From assembly GCA_964410675.1 (NCBI GenBank), contig CAYPIB010000103.1:1-8875 (forward strand): DNA of 8,875 nucleotides, in the 5' to 3' direction. Below the pieces are notes generated by a model. That model worked only from the letters and a program-made list of their open reading frames with translations, was not told the origin of the DNA and ran no database searches. Source of the DNA: RGIG3040 sp964410675. GTDB taxonomy: Bacteria; Bacillota; Clostridia; Lachnospirales; Lachnospiraceae. Shown here piece after piece: positions 6,065 to 8,875 of the stretch (its first letter is position 1; the number at the start of each line of letters is the position of its first letter). A program made the translations under genes and the position numbers.

Positions 6065-8388
6065 AAAGTTATCTTAGTCTTGTACCTATTTCTGCACGTG
6101 TTCACAGGCGTCAGAGCCGTATGACACGTATTTGCATTATCCTTGCCGTATTTCTTGTAACTGCGCTTGTTTCCATAGCGGATATGTGGCTTGAATCGGA
6201 AAAAGACGCTATGATCGATAAACACGGAAATTATCATATTATACTTCAAAATATGTCGGAAGAAGATACAGAGCAGGTAAGACAGAGAGCGGATGTAAAG
6301 GCTTCCTCATGGTATGATGAGATAAATTCCGATACAAAGCAAGGTTACTATATAAACGGTAAAAATGTGGTTTTATATGGTGTTGATAAGACATATGCCG
6401 CAGATATCAGGAATTATCCCACAGAAGGTGCTTATCCGCAGAATGATAAGGAAGTTGTTCTTAGTGCTGACGCAGCTGAGCTTTTTGGAATTGGAGCTGG
6501 AGACAGCATTACTTTAAATACACCTGCCGGGGATTTTGACTATATAGTATCCGGATTTTATGAGGATGATACGGAGTATAATGAGATAATTGAAGGAAGC
6601 TGTGTGTATATGAACCGGGATGCATTTGACAGAATCCGCAGTCTCAATGGGGAAGAGGCGATGCCCCGATACTATATCCGATTCCAGGAGGGTGCGAATC
6701 TTAAGAAGACAATTGATGATGTAAAGCAGCAATACAAGCTTACAGCTGAGAATGTAGACGAGAATATAGCTATTTTGGGGCTTTCAGGTGCCAGCAGCAA
6801 TAAAAGTGCCAAGAATATCTATCCGTTGGTTGCAATTTGTTTTTTGCTGATACTAGTCTCCGGGATTTTGATGATTTCAGGATGTATTAATAGTAATGTT
6901 GCACAGAAAACTAATTTTTTTGGAATGATGCGGTGCATTGGTGCAAGTAAACAACAGATTATAAGGTATGTGAGGCTGGAAGCGCTGAATTGGTGTATCA
7001 CTGCTATCCCCGCAGGTTGTGTGCTTGGTATTGTAACGAACTGGGCACTGTGTGCTATACTACGATTCCTTGTGAAAGGGGAATGGGCTTACATGCCGCT
7101 GTTCGGAATAAGCATACTTGGTATTGTCTGCGGAGTTGCCATTGGCATTATCACAGTATTTCTTGCGGCACATTCACCAGCAAAACGGGCAGCAAAGGTT
7201 TCACCGGTATCGGCGGTATCCGGAAATGCAGAAGCAGTGAAAAGTGTCAGCCATGCAGCTAATACCCGGCTGTTAAAGATTGAAACGACTCTTGGAATCC
7301 ATCATGCGGCAGCGGATAAGAAAAACTTGATTCTTGTAGCAGGCTCCTTTGCTCTTACGATTGTCTTGTTCTTGTTTTTCGCAGCATGCCTAGATGTAGT
7401 GCACAGGCTGCTTCCATCATTGAGTGATTTTTCACCGGAGATTACAATAGCAAGCCAGGATAACAATAATTCTATAGATAGAAGCCTTGCTGCAGAAATT
7501 GCGGAAATACCAGGGGTGGAGAATGCGTTTGGTACTATGTATGCAATCGGAATTCCTGCTGAAATTAATGGAAGTGAAGAGATTATTGATCTGATGTCCT
7601 ATGAGGAATTTATGTTTGGTAATACTAAAAAATCAGTAGCAAGCGGTGATTTATCAAAGGTTTATGGAGATTCTGATTATGCACTGACAATTTTTAGTCA
7701 AGATGGCAAGCTTGGTGTAGGAGATAAAATAAAAGTCGGTAATAACGAACTTGAGATTGCTTGTGTTGCGTCAGAAGGAATCGGGAGTGTGAGCGGAGCC
7801 CCGACCGTGGTTTGTTCCGAAGAAACCTTTACACGTCTAATAGGCGGTCAGGATTACTGTTTGGTAAATATTATATTGGATCATGATGCAGCAGAAGCAG
7901 TTGTGAATGAAATCCGTAGTCTGGCAGGCAATCATTCATTTACTGATCGCAGAGAAGAGGATAGCGAAATACTTGGCAGCTATTGGGTATTCAGGCTTGG
8001 GGCATATGGTTTTCTGATAATTATTTCTTTGATTACCGTTCTGAATATTATGAATAGCATTTCCATGAGTGTATCCGCAAGGATAAAACAATATGGGGCA
8101 ATGCGCGCTGTTGGTATGGAGAGCCGTCAGGTTAACAAGATGATAGCAGCAGAGGCGTTTACTTATGCAGTTTATGGTACAATTATCGGAGATATCTTTG
8201 GGTTACTGTTTCATTATTTCATTTACGAAAAAGTAATTATTACCCATTTCGGCGGAATTTGGAAAATCCCCGTTGTTTCGTTAATGATTATATTGGTGTT
8301 GGTGCTGGCTTCATGTGCGGCGGCGGTGTATGCTCCGGCAAAGCGGATGCGTAATATGGCGATTACAGATACGATCAATGATCTGTAA
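6061..8388 (+). CDS. FtsX-family ABC permease with two FtsX units (8 TM, two extracellular core domains)
   Basis: The 775-residue protein is a tandem of two four-helix FtsX units. Unit 1 has TM1 at 22-44, a MacB-core-like extracellular domain at about 45-253, TM2 at 254-276, TM3 at 312-334 and TM4 at 347-370. Unit 2 has TM5 at 422-444, an extracellular domain at about 445-646, TM6 at 647-667, TM7 at 702-721 and TM8 at 738-757. Matching cytoplasmic coupling segments follow TM2 (FFGMMRCIGASKQQI) and TM6 (QYGAMRAVGMESRQV), and matching SPAKRA and APAKRM motifs follow TM4 and TM8. This 4+4 plan differs from BceB permeases, which have about ten helices and one large domain. GGGGAGG at 6046-6052 precedes the ATG, which overlaps the ATPase stop. 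Three tandem in-frame TAA codons end the gene (8386-8394). Envelope stress relief or peptide removal is inferred from family and operon. Confidence 0.93.
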   Translation: MKSYLSLVPISARVHRRQSRMTRICIILAVFLVTALVSIADMWLESEKDAMIDKHGNYHIILQNMSEEDTEQVRQRADVKASSWYDEINSDTKQGYYINGKNVVLYGVDKTYAADIRNYPTEGAYPQNDKEVVLSADAAELFGIGAGDSITLNTPAGDFDYIVSGFYEDDTEYNEIIEGSCVYMNRDAFDRIRSLNGEEAMPRYYIRFQEGANLKKTIDDVKQQYKLTAENVDENIAILGLSGASSNKSAKNIYPLVAICFLLILVSGILMISGCINSNVAQKTNFFGMMRCIGASKQQIIRYVRLEALNWCITAIPAGCVLGIVTNWALCAILRFLVKGEWAYMPLFGISILGIVCGVAIGIITVFLAAHSPAKRAAKVSPVSAVSGNAEAVKSVSHAANTRLLKIETTLGIHHAAADKKNLILVAGSFALTIVLFLFFAACLDVVHRLLPSLSDFSPEITIASQDNNNSIDRSLAAEIAEIPGVENAFGTMYAIGIPAEINGSEEIIDLMSYEEFMFGNTKKSVASGDLSKVYGDSDYALTIFSQDGKLGVGDKIKVGNNELEIACVASEGIGSVSGAPTVVCSEETFTRLIGGQDYCLVNIILDHDAAEAVVNEIRSLAGNHSFTDRREEDSEILGSYWVFRLGAYGFLIIISLITVLNIMNSISMSVSARIKQYGAMRAVGMESRQVNKMIAAEAFTYAVYGTIIGDIFGLLFHYFIYEKVIITHFGGIWKIPVVSLMIILVLVLASCAAAVYAPAKRMRNMAITDTINDL

Positions 8389-8393
8389 TAATA

Positions 8394-8471
8394 ATTACTT
8401 TATGAAATGCCGGACTCATGGTACGATAGGAGAAGTAATATTAAGTAATAAAAGACGAATGAGTTTTTATT
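8394..8471 (+). repeat. Short repeats and possible weak terminator between the permease and Fic genes
   Basis: AAGTAAT occurs at 8433-8439 and 8443-8449, exactly 10 bases apart, and its inverse ATTACTT lies at 8394-8400. ACTCAT (8414-8419) could pair with ATGAGT (8459-8464), with two flanking G-U pairs, just before TTTTTATT. The 39-base loop makes this a poor terminator. No convincing promoter pair for the Fic gene is visible, although TAGAAT at 8477-8482 could be a -10. Confidence 0.35.
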
Positions 8472-8500
8472 AAATATAGAATAAACAAAACACCATGAAC

Positions 8501-8506
8501 GGAGGG
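8501..8506 (+). promoter_or_regulatory. Ribosome binding site for the Fic-family gene
   Basis: GGAGGG lies five bases before the ATG at 8512 and fixes the start of this incomplete gene. Confidence 0.7.
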
Positions 8507-8511
8507 CAACT

Positions 8512-8875
8512 ATGGATCAGGATCCTTTCAAAGAGTATTTAATACAAGCTGAACCAAATAAGCGGGACAAGGGATATGCTTGGAGTACAGCAATAGGTTT
8601 GCAGGCAGTAGATGGATTAAAGCCAACCCAGTATTTGGTGAATACTGCGATTCAAAATATTGAAGGTGAAATCTCAATAGAGGAAGCACAGAAATTATTA
8701 GATAATTACTATCAAGAGAATCCCAAAGTAAATCAGGATGAAAGAACTGAGGAAGCAGATAAAGTATCGATGCGTATTGCCAAGATTCTTACTGAAAAAG
8801 CATTTAGTTTTACGCCAACAGAGTATATTTCCATTCATAGGAAGTTGTTTACAGGTATTTATGGGCATGCAGGTC
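8512..8875 (+). CDS. Fic-family protein, N-terminal part (3' end outside window)
   Basis: The frame stays open for 121 codons to the window edge. The N-terminus (MDQDPFKEYLIQAEPNKRDK, then GYAWSTAIGLQAVDGL) followed by NTAIQNIEGEISIEEAQKLLDNYY at about 44-67 resembles the VbhA-like inhibitory helix domain. That domain precedes the catalytic region in single-chain Fic AMP-transferases. EYISIHRKLFTGIYGHAG (104-121) matches the helix that leads into the Fic core. The catalytic HxFxxGNxR motif would lie about 80 residues or more beyond the window and is not seen, so activity is not shown. Fic enzymes usually transfer AMP to protein hydroxyls, and the N-terminal helix blocks ATP orientation. The canonical inhibitory motif is (S/T)xxxE(G/N). 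Here E51-G52 is present, but the residue four before Glu is Ile47. A separate transcription unit from the ABC operon is likely but not proven. Confidence 0.78.
   Translation, partial: MDQDPFKEYLIQAEPNKRDKGYAWSTAIGLQAVDGLKPTQYLVNTAIQNIEGEISIEEAQKLLDNYYQENPKVNQDERTEEADKVSMRIAKILTEKAFSFTPTEYISIHRKLFTGIYGHAG

Noticed and set aside
6990..7262. Forward open frame within the permease gene
   Set aside because: It is a shifted reading of the TM3-TM4 region of the permease. The permease frame is continuous and its helices match the FtsX pattern, so no frameshift is involved.
1..8875. CRISPR array, insertion sequence, attachment site or tRNA
   Set aside because: No regularly spaced repeats, transposase or integrase coding, terminal inverted repeats or tRNA-like cloverleaf were seen on either strand.

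Overview
The window is about 40% GC and looks like a gut Firmicute of the class Clostridia, probably Lachnospiraceae. This rests on strong AGGAGG-type ribosome binding sites, AT-rich intergenic DNA, and the style of the two-component/ABC cluster and Fic protein. It is an inference from recalled family resemblance; no search was run.

Layout: (1) Positions 1-3300 hold the end of a co-directional operon. It contains the C-terminus of a multi-spanning membrane protein (1-257), a BcrA/LanF-type ABC ATPase (288-947), a secreted, membrane-anchored Ig-like surface protein (955-2580), and a small one-TM protein whose extracellular part resembles a MacB/FtsX periplasmic core domain without the permease helices (2611-3300). 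A clear intrinsic terminator with a 16-bp stem (3352-3398) closes this operon. (2) A 280-bp intergenic region (3301-3580) carries that terminator, a candidate extended -10 promoter and a small dyad. (3) Positions 3581-8388 hold a second operon: an OmpR-family response regulator, a histidine kinase with almost no extracellular loop, a MacB/LolD-type ATPase, and an 8-TM permease with two FtsX units. The last two genes overlap by ATGA, and a 67-bp gap before the ATPase gene may hold a regulated promoter. (4) After a 123-bp repeat-containing gap, the start of a Fic-family protein (8512 onward) runs off the window.

How the parts may work together: the second operon has the organisation of Firmicute modules that sense and respond to envelope stress or antimicrobial peptides. 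The kinase has almost nothing outside the membrane, so it may read the state of the membrane or of the adjacent transporter. The first operon resembles an ABC-2 export or self-immunity transporter of the bacitracin/lantibiotic type, with two unusual surface accessory proteins. Both operons encode MacB-core-like extracellular domains. Whether the two modules cooperate cannot be decided from this window. All genes are on the + strand. No RNA genes, CRISPR arrays, insertion sequences or transposases were seen.
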